The notes beneath the pieces are model-generated. The model did no database searches. It was not told where the DNA came from and saw only the letters and a list, made by a program, of their open reading frames with translations. Position numbers and translations under genes: made by a program. Positions 8,332-16,815 of a stretch of DNA of 29,945 nucleotides are shown piece after piece. Position 1 is the stretch's first letter, and the number at the start of each line of letters is the position of its first letter. Source of the DNA: DATKLX01 sp035542155 (GTDB taxonomy: Bacteria > Chloroflexota > Anaerolineae > Anaerolineales > Anaerolineaceae); contig DATKLX010000090.1 in the NCBI GenBank assembly GCA_035542155.1, positions 1-29,945 of the forward strand, read 5' to 3'.

Positions 8332-10866
8332 TTATTTCTGCGCGATTGCGCTGGCGTTCAGCACGAAATCGGGCACGGTATAGATCGTTACCAGCCCAGA
8401 TTGGAACGCCGGGACCAGGTTCTGGTCGAATTTAAACCGGTTGACCCGATAGGTTGAATCTTCGAGATCGCCGACGTAGACATAACGGATCTGGTACTTC
8501 TGGAGAATTTTCTGTGCGATTGTCCAGTCGCTGGTCTGATAGAGCTGGACGATATCTTCCTGGCGGCTGCCCATTTCCTTTTCACCTCGACCCCACTGGC
8601 CTTCGTGTCCTGGCCAGCCCAGCACATTGGGTTGTCCGGTATTGGCGGCAATCCGAGCGTATGCCGAATACTGCCCACCCACCGCCTCTGCCAGTACGCC
8701 AACCGGCTCGAGGCGAAGCCAGTCGATAGCTTTTTGCTCGTCCGGGTTGTATTTCGCGATCTGTGCGGTCCCGTCCAGGGTCAGGCCATCCATCGGGTGG
8801 AATCCGTTGGTCTTCACCCACAGCATCGTCACCGGATATGCCAGGGCCATCCCCGCCACGACGATCCAGACCAGGTTGAAGGCCAGTCTCGGGATCCCAT
8901 TCAGGCGCAGCAGAGCGGCCGCCGAAACAAACGCCGCCGCGATTCCCAGCAGGTTCCAGGCCTGGAAGTAGAACTTGAAAATCGTGTTCATCCGTGAGCC
9001 AAAATCGTCGCGGAGATAAAAGAATTCGGGGATCAGGATCAGCAGGACGCCCAGGCCGATGACCACCAGGATAAAGCCGAAGGAAGGTTCCCGGGCAAGC
9101 AGCGGCGGCTCGCTCTCCACCCCAGTCCTATCCTCCTCGAGTGGCTTCGGTTTTCGGCGGAATTTTTCCGCCGCCAGCAGGCCAAACAGCAGGGCTGCCA
9201 GCATGAAGAGGGTGATCCCCGCTCCAGGGGCGTTCAGGCGATTTTCCGCGGTCTTTTCGAACAGGAACCTCAGGCCCTGTTCGAGCACGCCCTGGTTGTT
9301 CAAAAACAGGGTATTCGCGCCCTTGTATGAGATGAAGCTAATCACGTCCGCCAGAAGGTACATCAGTAAAAACAGGCTGACGAGCAGCGAGGCGGCGTAA
9401 CCCAACCCGCGCAGTATATCCGGCCGGCTTTCCGGCCTGCGCCACAGATAGATTAAGAAGCCAAAGACCGGGATCAATAGCGGTCCAAACATGACCCACA
9501 AGTGCGCGCCGCGGGTGAAAAAGGCCATACTGGGCAGGATCCCCCCGGCCTGCGAGGAAAAACCGATATAGAACGGCAGGTAGAGCAGAAAACCGCTGAT
9601 CCCCACTGCCAACCCCACACCGATAAATTCCCAAAGGCGGTTGATTCTCCAACCCTCCTCGAAAACACGAACCAGCGTCAGCGCTGCGGAGAACAGCGCC
9701 ACATAAATCGGAAAATCCCAGGTGTTCAGGAAACCCAGCCCCCCCAGAATGATCGCGGCCAGCCCGAAGGTCCCCGGGCCGAACGGAAGCTCGATCCCGA
9801 AAACCCGCAGCCGCTCCCTTCGCCTGTCCAGGAAGGCGTGCAGCGCCAGACTGATCGCCAGCAGGACGAAAGGCATGCTCAACACGTGGGGGTGAAGGTC
9901 GGAGAGCAGGTAAGAAAAGAATGGGAACTCATCGATCACTTCTTTCTGGCTCCCATCCAGGCCGTAGTCGGTCAGCACTCGCGACGCCCGCCACCAGACC
10001 ACCCCATTCGGCCGCGACGGCATCCACGAGAGCGGCAGGTCGGGCGGGTTGACCAGCTCCTGGATCCCCAACCAGCTCCAGAACCCCGAGGTCCATTGGC
10101 CGCTGGCGTCCTGGGTCCAGAAAATCCCGCGGGCGTGGAGCACTTCGAGGAACCCCTCGAAGTTGCTCACGATCAAAATGAACAGCGGGCCCAACGCCGG
10201 CAGCGCCAGCCACTTCCCACTCTCGCCTTCTTCGCCTGGTTTTCTCAACAACTGGAGCAGATTATAGATCAGCCCATAAGCCCCCAGGGCCACCAGCCCA
10301 AAAATGAGGGCAACCGCCAGGTTGAACCCCACACCGGTGATCACGCCGGTGGCCCGAATCAACATCGAGACGAGAATGTAGCCAAAATAATAATATGAGA
10401 TCGCGTACCCTGAGAGCCAGGGATCGTTCGGCGGAAAAGAGGGCGATTTCAAGATGGAGTTGATGAAGGCCATCTCCATCGGTTTTTCGGTCCCCACGAT
10501 TTCCGGGTTGTTGGCCCGTACGAACACCCAGGCCGCGAAGGCGACCAGGAAGACGATCTCGGAGACGATGATCATCCTGCGCTGCTCGCCCACCCAGGCG
10601 CGTATCGTCTGCAAGCCACCGTCGCGTAGCGCGAGAAGGCTGGCCAGGATAAGCAGGAAGAAAGCGAGGCCGATCCCGCCCAGGTCGTTCTGGGCGATCC
10701 CCAGCGAGGCCATGATCCAGAAAGCATACCCCCACAGCAGCCAGCCAAGCGCCCGCGAAAGGGTATACCCGCGGTCTTTCAGCGCCGGGAGCAGGCGGAA
10801 CGCCAGCGGAAAGGCGACCCAGCCCACCAGCGTAATACACGCGTACCAGAGAAGAAACGCGATCAT
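8332..10866 (-). CDS. DUF2298 ('YYY' domain) membrane protein, stand-alone form (844 aa)
   Basis: This 844-aa protein has many membrane helices and a soluble C-terminal tail of about 120 residues. The family-defining tyrosine run is visible as YYYFGY at 158-163, shortly after EKPMEMAFINSILKS and FPPNDPWLSG. These blocks align by eye with the C-terminal half of the 1859-aa protein encoded upstream (EKPMDFSYFNAVIKS, FPPYDPW, YYYYGY), so the two are paralogues. DUF2298 is described in Chloroflexi and archaea and has no proven function. Its GT-C-like topology and the surrounding genes suggest lipid-linked sugar transfer. It starts with a 4-nt overlap on the DUF952 gene, indicating coupled translation. 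Confidence 0.88.
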   Translation of the reverse strand: MIAFLLWYACITLVGWVAFPLAFRLLPALKDRGYTLSRALGWLLWGYAFWIMASLGIAQNDLGGIGLAFFLLILASLLALRDGGLQTIRAWVGEQRRMIIVSEIVFLVAFAAWVFVRANNPEIVGTEKPMEMAFINSILKSPSFPPNDPWLSGYAISYYYFGYILVSMLIRATGVITGVGFNLAVALIFGLVALGAYGLIYNLLQLLRKPGEEGESGKWLALPALGPLFILIVSNFEGFLEVLHARGIFWTQDASGQWTSGFWSWLGIQELVNPPDLPLSWMPSRPNGVVWWRASRVLTDYGLDGSQKEVIDEFPFFSYLLSDLHPHVLSMPFVLLAISLALHAFLDRRRERLRVFGIELPFGPGTFGLAAIILGGLGFLNTWDFPIYVALFSAALTLVRVFEEGWRINRLWEFIGVGLAVGISGFLLYLPFYIGFSSQAGGILPSMAFFTRGAHLWVMFGPLLIPVFGFLIYLWRRPESRPDILRGLGYAASLLVSLFLLMYLLADVISFISYKGANTLFLNNQGVLEQGLRFLFEKTAENRLNAPGAGITLFMLAALLFGLLAAEKFRRKPKPLEEDRTGVESEPPLLAREPSFGFILVVIGLGVLLILIPEFFYLRDDFGSRMNTIFKFYFQAWNLLGIAAAFVSAAALLRLNGIPRLAFNLVWIVVAGMALAYPVTMLWVKTNGFHPMDGLTLDGTAQIAKYNPDEQKAIDWLRLEPVGVLAEAVGGQYSAYARIAANTGQPNVLGWPGHEGQWGRGEKEMGSRQEDIVQLYQTSDWTIAQKILQKYQIRYVYVGDLEDSTYRVNRFKFDQNLVPAFQSGLVTIYTVPDFVLNASAIAQK

Positions 10867-11198
10867 AGCGGCGTCTCCGGGAAATTGAAAGTCCCATCCG
10901 TCTCCGGTTCGAAGGCGTAGACCTGCTCCACCGCGTCGAGGTTCAATGGGCCGTAAATGTGCGGGAACTGCTCTGCCCCACTCAGGGCCTCGTAACGGAT
11001 CTCGGGCTCAACCCTGGCCGGGTCAATCGCCAGCAACACCAGGCCCGGTTTCCCGTGGAAATAGGTATTGGCGGTGCGCAGCACCTGCTCGCGGGTGCTG
11101 CAGTGGATGAAGCCTTCACTCGCCAGGGTTTCTCCCTGATACTGGCCGCGTTGCTGGCTGTTTTCCCAGGCTGCGCGGGGGGTGATGTGATAGATCAT
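10863..11198 (-). CDS. DUF952 domain protein
   Basis: This is a 111-aa soluble protein. The start is at ATG 11198, with AGGAG 8 nt upstream; a frame to 11231 overlaps the previous gene and adds only an arginine-rich stretch. It carries the DUF952 signature: MIYHITPRAAWE at the start, GFIHCSTREQ at about 30-40, LLAIDPARV and FPHIYGPLNLDAV. The family is small and has no established biochemistry; some members are annotated as glutathione S-transferase-like, without proof. It sits between two large DUF2298 genes, 10 nt after one and overlapping the other by 4 nt, so it is translated with them. Whether it is functionally linked or a passenger cannot be told. Confidence 0.88.
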   Translation of the reverse strand: MIYHITPRAAWENSQQRGQYQGETLASEGFIHCSTREQVLRTANTYFHGKPGLVLLAIDPARVEPEIRYEALSGAEQFPHIYGPLNLDAVEQVYAFEPETDGTFNFPETPL

Positions 11199-11208
11199 GG
11201 CCGGGCTC

Positions 11209-14200
11209 CTATGGGGGCGGCGGCGCCGCATTGCTGGTTGATCCGGATCCGCACGAGCACGCCGATTGGTAAATCACCGTGTCCGCGTTCCGGTAGACTT
11301 CCTGCCACAAAATGCTGTTCCACTGTGCGAATTTGTCGATGCCGGGACCGGCGTACATGCCGCGTTCTTCCTGCCCGACGATAATATATTTTACATTATA
11401 CTTTTGCAGGAAGTCCTGGGCCTGCTTTTCATCCGTTGTCCGGTAAAATGCTTCCACCTCGAGGATGCGGTTGGTCACCAGTTGGGGTGAGTTGACTGCC
11501 CGCTGCTGCTGCTGGTGCCACTCCCAACCGACCACTCCCGGCAGGCCGGTGTAGATGGTCATCCGCGAGCCCCACCGGTAGAGGTTTCGGTCGTTGGCTT
11601 CGACCAGCACGTACGAACCCGGGGCGTTATCCTGCAGCCAGCGGATCGCCAGGTAGTCCTGGTTCAGATCCATATCGCCCCACGGCTCCCCATACGCAGA
11701 ATACTCCATGTAGGTCATCCCGTCCAGTGTGTGCGGCGCCAGTGGGGCCATCCGGTCGTGAATCTTGCCATCGGTCGCCATCACCGGGTACAGCGCGGCG
11801 CCTGCCACCAACAGGGTAAGGGCCACCTGCCAGCCGGAGAACCACCTGGCCCGGTTTTCGTAGGTGCCCATCGTCAGCCATCCCAGCCCGGCGGCGGCGC
11901 TGATCCCAAAGAGGATCCACACTTGCAGGTAAAACTTGAAGACCGTGTTCATCCGCCCGATATCGCCGCGCAGGACGAACAGCTCCACGAAGAGGGTCAA
12001 TGCCAGTCCCGTGCAGGTCAGAAACAGCACCAGTCGTTTTTCCAATGGCAGTCCTGGCCGGAAGATAAGGATCGCTGCCCAAATCTCCAGCGGCACCACG
12101 ACCAGGGCAATCTCAATCCCCCGCAGCACCAGGAGCACCAGCACCGCCACGGCAGCCAGAACGAGCGCCTCGATGGTAACCGCGTACGGCTTGAGCCGCA
12201 GCAGCGCGGACATAGGCGTCTCTGCCATCCAGCGCACCGTCTCGTAGAACATCCAGGAAACGATCACGAAGAGGAACAACCCCCAGTGGGTCAAATACGA
12301 CCAGAACTGGGTGTGGGTGCCTTTCCACAGGTCGATGGCATTATACGCCTGGCGGTACCACTCCGCATAAGGCAGGTAGAGCAGAAAAGCCAACCCGCCC
12401 AAAACCAAGATGCTTGCCCCGGCGAGGATCACCCGCCGGCTGGTGGCAGGCATTTGGCGGACGGCACCCTGTTTCCCAATCCAAAATCCGTACACAAATC
12501 CGGTATACCCCAAAGCCGCTGCGCCCAGCAGCAGGTAGGTGGGCAGGTCCCAGGTGTTGGTCGGACGCAGCGCACCGATCGTCAACCCGCCGAGAAGAAA
12601 GGCCAGGACCAGGCTCAGCCATCCGAGGCGGAAGGTATCCGGGTCCCCCCAGCGTCCTTTGCCCAGCGCCACCGAAACTACCCAGCTCAGCGCCAGCAGG
12701 GTTACCGGCAGGGCGATCATGTGAGCGTGCAGGTCCGCGTAGAGAAAGGTGAAATATGGGAATTCGGTGATTGGGTCCACGTCGCCCAGCCCCGAGATCG
12801 CCCGGCTGGGGATCCAGTACCAGTCGCCAGGGCCGTATGGCAGGGTAGCCCCCGGCGTGCTCAGATACCTGACCACCCCCTGGAAGAAGTAAATCCAGTG
12901 CTGGATCACTCCGACCTTGCTGGCGTCTCCACCCGGGGCGACCAGGTTCTGGAAGCCGTACCAGATCATGCGCACCGTCCCCAGGTTGCCCAACACCACC
13001 ACGCCGATCGCAGCCGCCAGCCCGATGAGAAACGCGGGATGGGTCAGGATATCGAGCAGTCTCCAACTCCTTAGGATGGGGCTCTCCTCCACTTTGTCCA
13101 GATCGGTATCCAGCACCTCTATTTCGGTCAGGCCGTCCGGTTCTCCCGGTGGGTCGGCCGGGCCAGCGGCTGACACCCTCCCCGGCAGCTTCCGCCGGTA
13201 AGCGATCAGGTTCCAGCCCAGACTGAACGCGCCCAACGCCACCATGCTGAACAGAGTCGGCAGGATGATGTTATAGGCAATCGAGGGAGCGATCCCCAGC
13301 AGTTTGACCAGCACGCCGACGATGACGTACCCGTAGTAATAGTAGTTGATATACCCGCCCGCGTACCAGGGATCGTAGGGCGGGAAGGTGGTGCTCTTGA
13401 TCACCGCATTGAAATATGAGAAATCCATCGGCTTTTCGCCGCCCTTGGCCGGGTGCCACAGGTCCGGGTTTCCCAGGCGAACCAGGAGAAACGCGGTGAA
13501 AAATACCAGGCAGAGGACCTCCACCACCAGGAAGTAATTGCGCCGCTCGCGGATCTCGCGAGCCAACTCCGAGCGAGTGAGATAGCCGATCAATCCGCAG
13601 GCCAGCGTCATTCCGAGCAAGACCTGGGTGATCATCATGCGGGTGGCAGGAATATTCAGAGAGCCACCCAGCCAGACCAGGTAAGCCAGGAGGATCATAC
13701 CGGCGGTCCGAACCAGCGGATAACCATGATCCGCCAGCCCAGGCAGGGCCAGGCGAACGAGCGGATAAACCACCCAGCCGAGGAGCAACACCACCACGTA
13801 CCACAGGGCAACCCCCAGGCCCGGATACCGGTTCTGGATTTCCTCGTAATTGAACAGTTGAGACCAGGTCCCGCCGTCCTGCTGACCGGCCAACCGCGCC
13901 GCGGGTAACAGCAGGCTGCTCGACCCCGGCACCGGTCCGCTAGCCTTGCGCGGTGTCAAAGGGATCACCCGGGTCAGGTCGACGTCATCCAGCGCGGCGT
14001 GCACTTTGGCTGGGCTGTATTGGGCTGTCTTTTTGAAGATCAGCACCTTGGGGTGGTCGTACACGGTGAACGCCTCTTCGGCGAACTGGTCGTTGATCCG
14101 CAGCGATCCCAGGTTCGGATCGGATTGGAACACCTGCACCAGCTCGAATCCGAGCTGGGCCTGGAAAATCCCCGGTTGAGCCACACTGTAGCACCAGGTG

Positions 14201-16788
14201 ACCTCGCGATCCAAAGGGCAGCCGAGAAGCTCGCGGTAATAGGCCGTGGTCATCGGGTAGCGCTCCGGGACGCGCACCGTGGTGCCCCACTGGCGGTTCG
14301 AAGTGATGAAGATGTAATCGGCCTGGTCGAGGATGTTTTCGAAGCGCTGGCGTTTATCCAGGCTGTCGGTCGGGTACATTTCGAAGTTCAGGTCGCCGCG
14401 GTAAATTCCACTCAACTGGTCGTACGGGTAGTACTTACCCAGCCCAAGCGGGATGGGGTCATCCCAGGGCGATTCAATCGCCGGCCACGCCCCGTACGCG
14501 CCAACCCGGCCAGTTCCCGCCACCATCTCGATCGTCACCGAAAATGGCTGCTGCGGGGAGACCAGCAGCGGCTTGTCCAGGATAAAAGTATATGGTTTTC
14601 CCCGCGGGTCAGGTCCGGCGCCAAAATTCGATTGCACGGTCGCCGTCGCGGTCTCTTCTTTCCCGCCCACCGCGCTGGTCACGGTCAGGCGCAGCGTCTT
14701 GGCGCCCGGTATACCGCTCAAATCCACCAGGAAAGGCGAAGAAATCTGGCGCAAGACCCCGCCTTCTACCGGGAGGTACTGCGCGCTGTAGGGCGCGGAC
14801 GGCGAGATTGTCTGGACCGGGAACAACACCGCTTGCCTCTCGATACCGCTGGCATAACTGGAGTAGATAGAGACCAGCGGCGCTCCCCAAAGGAACACAG
14901 CCGAGTTATCGGTGATAATTTCGATCTGCAGGCGGTAATGATCCCCTTGCTTTACCGGGATGGGAACGTCGAGGGTGAGCTGGTAGGCATCCCCCATGGG
15001 ATCCCTGGAGAAGCCGAAATCGCTGGTCAGCCTGCCGACCGCCAAAACCTCCCGGGGGCGCTCCACTGTGGTAACTGTAACCGAGAGGGTTTTCGGGATG
15101 AGAGCAGCGCTGCGATCTATGGCGTGCGGGAGCTGGATGTCCCCCATCAGCCCATCGGACTGAGGTTGGAAGTCCAGCGCCAGCGGCTGCCCGGGCTGGA
15201 CCAACGTACCCCAGCGATAGGCCAGAGGTTGGGTCACGGTTCCTTCGGTGGTTTCGATCTGCGCGTTCAGTGGCCCGCGAACGTTCTGGTAGACCCAGGC
15301 GCTCGCCGCGACCCGCGTGACCGGCCGGGTGTAAATCCGCGTGAAGGCGAACGCCCACGCCAGGGTGCCCAGAACGGTAACCACGCCTCCTGCCAGGGCC
15401 AGCCAGCGCAGTAAAGTACCCGTGCCAGGGCCGCCCAGGGCCAGCTTCCACTTGCGCGCCTGTTCCTTACCGCAGTCCCACAGCCTGTTGATTCCCCAGG
15501 CGGCGATGATCGCCAGGGTTGGATAGACCAGCAGCTCGTAGCGCATGCTGCGCACCCAACTGGCTGCCTGCCAGGCGAAATACCCGACCGTCCAGACCCA
15601 GATCAGGATGTTCTTCTGCCATTCGCCGTGGATGATCCGCCACCCCATCCAGACCACCGCGGCCCACGCAGTCAATCCCAGGGGGAGCCCCAGCCCCCAC
15701 AGGACCATGTTCGTCCAGGCAAAGGTGATCGGCCGCCGCGCCCACTGCAAAGCGTAAGGCGCATCGCTGTCGGCACTGCTTTGTGCCTGCAGATCCCTTA
15801 GGCTGGCCAACCATTTTGGATTGATACCCAGATCGAAGAACCCTGGACCGGTAAACGCATAGGGTTGAAAGATGCGGAAGACCAGGAAGCTGACCAGCGC
15901 CGCCAGCGCCAGGTTGGCCACGGCAGGCCAGAAGCGGAACTCGCGCTCTTCGGCGGGCAGCCCCCAGAGATAGATCGCCGCGCCGGCGGGGAGCAGCAAT
16001 GCCATGGGAGCCGCCGAAACTTTGGAGGCCATCGCCAGCCCGAAACCCAGCCCGAACAGGACGTAAAACCAGGTGGTTCGCGAGAAGAAATCCGACCATC
16101 GGTAGCGACGCTCAGGATGGACCAGCCAATCCGGGTTGCCGGTTGCCAGGAGCTCTTCTTCCCAGACGGAATCGCCCTCTTCCCCTTTGGCCGGGAAGGA
16201 GCGCGGCGAATCGAGCATCACCCGCACCGCGTAATAGAAGGCGACAAAGGCGAAGAAATTCGTGAAAGTATCGACCGTGAAATAGTGCGAGAGTTGGATG
16301 GGCAATACCGAAAACGCCGTGAACGCTGTCGCCAGGACGCCTGTTCTCCGGCCGTACAGCCGGCTGGCGATCAGGTAGACCAGCAGCATGGTCAGCAGGT
16401 CGCAAAACGCCGAGAGCTGCCGCCCTACCAGGTAAATCTGGCCGTATCCATCCTGGTGGGTCAACTGCCCCACGTAGCGTACCAGGATCAACGGCAGCGT
16501 GCCGTAGACGTAGAAACCATAGCCGACGTTATTCGGGTTCAGCGGCGAGGTCGCCGTATCGAAATAACGAGCCGGGTCCTGTACCGGCGTCACCGCCGAC
16601 TCGACCAGGGTCATGAAGCGCTCGTCAGGATGGAGGTGTTCGTTCTGGTCCCAATTGAGCCCCACCGAGCGGAAGTACGCCCCTGCCAGGACGATGAAAA
16701 TCAGCAGCAGATCGTAATACCAGAAACGCCAAAAACCGCCCCGCGTGTTTTTGGCTGGATAAGGTGTAAACTGAATATCAAAGGACAT
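11209..16788 (-). CDS. Giant fusion: GT-C glycosyltransferase-like domain plus DUF2298 domain (1859 aa)
   Basis: The N-terminal part (about 1-480) is a GT-C membrane domain. A helix at about 25-42 is followed by NWDQNEHLHPDERFM, with the acidic first-loop motif expected of the fold. Residues about 480-960 are a largely soluble, beta-rich region with few hydrophobic segments, presumably extracytoplasmic. From about 985 a DUF2298 domain begins (ALWYVVVLLLGWVVYPL), with EKPMDFSYF, FPPYDPW and the tyrosine run YYYYGY near 1148. The last 150 residues are again soluble (AIRWLQDNAPGSYVLVEAND) and end in a Gly/Ser tail with PPPP. The stand-alone 844-aa protein is its paralogue. Substrate and product are unknown. 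The gene lies 27 nt after another GT-C gene. Confidence 0.88.
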   Translation of the reverse strand: MSFDIQFTPYPAKNTRGGFWRFWYYDLLLIFIVLAGAYFRSVGLNWDQNEHLHPDERFMTLVESAVTPVQDPARYFDTATSPLNPNNVGYGFYVYGTLPLILVRYVGQLTHQDGYGQIYLVGRQLSAFCDLLTMLLVYLIASRLYGRRTGVLATAFTAFSVLPIQLSHYFTVDTFTNFFAFVAFYYAVRVMLDSPRSFPAKGEEGDSVWEEELLATGNPDWLVHPERRYRWSDFFSRTTWFYVLFGLGFGLAMASKVSAAPMALLLPAGAAIYLWGLPAEEREFRFWPAVANLALAALVSFLVFRIFQPYAFTGPGFFDLGINPKWLASLRDLQAQSSADSDAPYALQWARRPITFAWTNMVLWGLGLPLGLTAWAAVVWMGWRIIHGEWQKNILIWVWTVGYFAWQAASWVRSMRYELLVYPTLAIIAAWGINRLWDCGKEQARKWKLALGGPGTGTLLRWLALAGGVVTVLGTLAWAFAFTRIYTRPVTRVAASAWVYQNVRGPLNAQIETTEGTVTQPLAYRWGTLVQPGQPLALDFQPQSDGLMGDIQLPHAIDRSAALIPKTLSVTVTTVERPREVLAVGRLTSDFGFSRDPMGDAYQLTLDVPIPVKQGDHYRLQIEIITDNSAVFLWGAPLVSIYSSYASGIERQAVLFPVQTISPSAPYSAQYLPVEGGVLRQISSPFLVDLSGIPGAKTLRLTVTSAVGGKEETATATVQSNFGAGPDPRGKPYTFILDKPLLVSPQQPFSVTIEMVAGTGRVGAYGAWPAIESPWDDPIPLGLGKYYPYDQLSGIYRGDLNFEMYPTDSLDKRQRFENILDQADYIFITSNRQWGTTVRVPERYPMTTAYYRELLGCPLDREVTWCYSVAQPGIFQAQLGFELVQVFQSDPNLGSLRINDQFAEEAFTVYDHPKVLIFKKTAQYSPAKVHAALDDVDLTRVIPLTPRKASGPVPGSSSLLLPAARLAGQQDGGTWSQLFNYEEIQNRYPGLGVALWYVVVLLLGWVVYPLVRLALPGLADHGYPLVRTAGMILLAYLVWLGGSLNIPATRMMITQVLLGMTLACGLIGYLTRSELAREIRERRNYFLVVEVLCLVFFTAFLLVRLGNPDLWHPAKGGEKPMDFSYFNAVIKSTTFPPYDPWYAGGYINYYYYGYVIVGVLVKLLGIAPSIAYNIILPTLFSMVALGAFSLGWNLIAYRRKLPGRVSAAGPADPPGEPDGLTEIEVLDTDLDKVEESPILRSWRLLDILTHPAFLIGLAAAIGVVVLGNLGTVRMIWYGFQNLVAPGGDASKVGVIQHWIYFFQGVVRYLSTPGATLPYGPGDWYWIPSRAISGLGDVDPITEFPYFTFLYADLHAHMIALPVTLLALSWVVSVALGKGRWGDPDTFRLGWLSLVLAFLLGGLTIGALRPTNTWDLPTYLLLGAAALGYTGFVYGFWIGKQGAVRQMPATSRRVILAGASILVLGGLAFLLYLPYAEWYRQAYNAIDLWKGTHTQFWSYLTHWGLFLFVIVSWMFYETVRWMAETPMSALLRLKPYAVTIEALVLAAVAVLVLLVLRGIEIALVVVPLEIWAAILIFRPGLPLEKRLVLFLTCTGLALTLFVELFVLRGDIGRMNTVFKFYLQVWILFGISAAAGLGWLTMGTYENRARWFSGWQVALTLLVAGAALYPVMATDGKIHDRMAPLAPHTLDGMTYMEYSAYGEPWGDMDLNQDYLAIRWLQDNAPGSYVLVEANDRNLYRWGSRMTIYTGLPGVVGWEWHQQQQRAVNSPQLVTNRILEVEAFYRTTDEKQAQDFLQKYNVKYIIVGQEERGMYAGPGIDKFAQWNSILWQEVYRNADTVIYQSACSCGSGSTSNAAPPPP

Positions 16789-16815
16789 ACAGCACAGCCT
16801 GCATTGAAAATCCGC

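Noticed and set aside
11515..13074. 519-codon open frame on plus opposite the giant gene
   Set aside because: Composition (many Gln, His, Pro, Arg) is typical of antisense frames in GC-rich genes, and no family is recognisable.
13999..15414. 471-codon open frame on plus opposite the giant gene
   Set aside because: Same antisense pattern; the minus-strand frame has clear domains.
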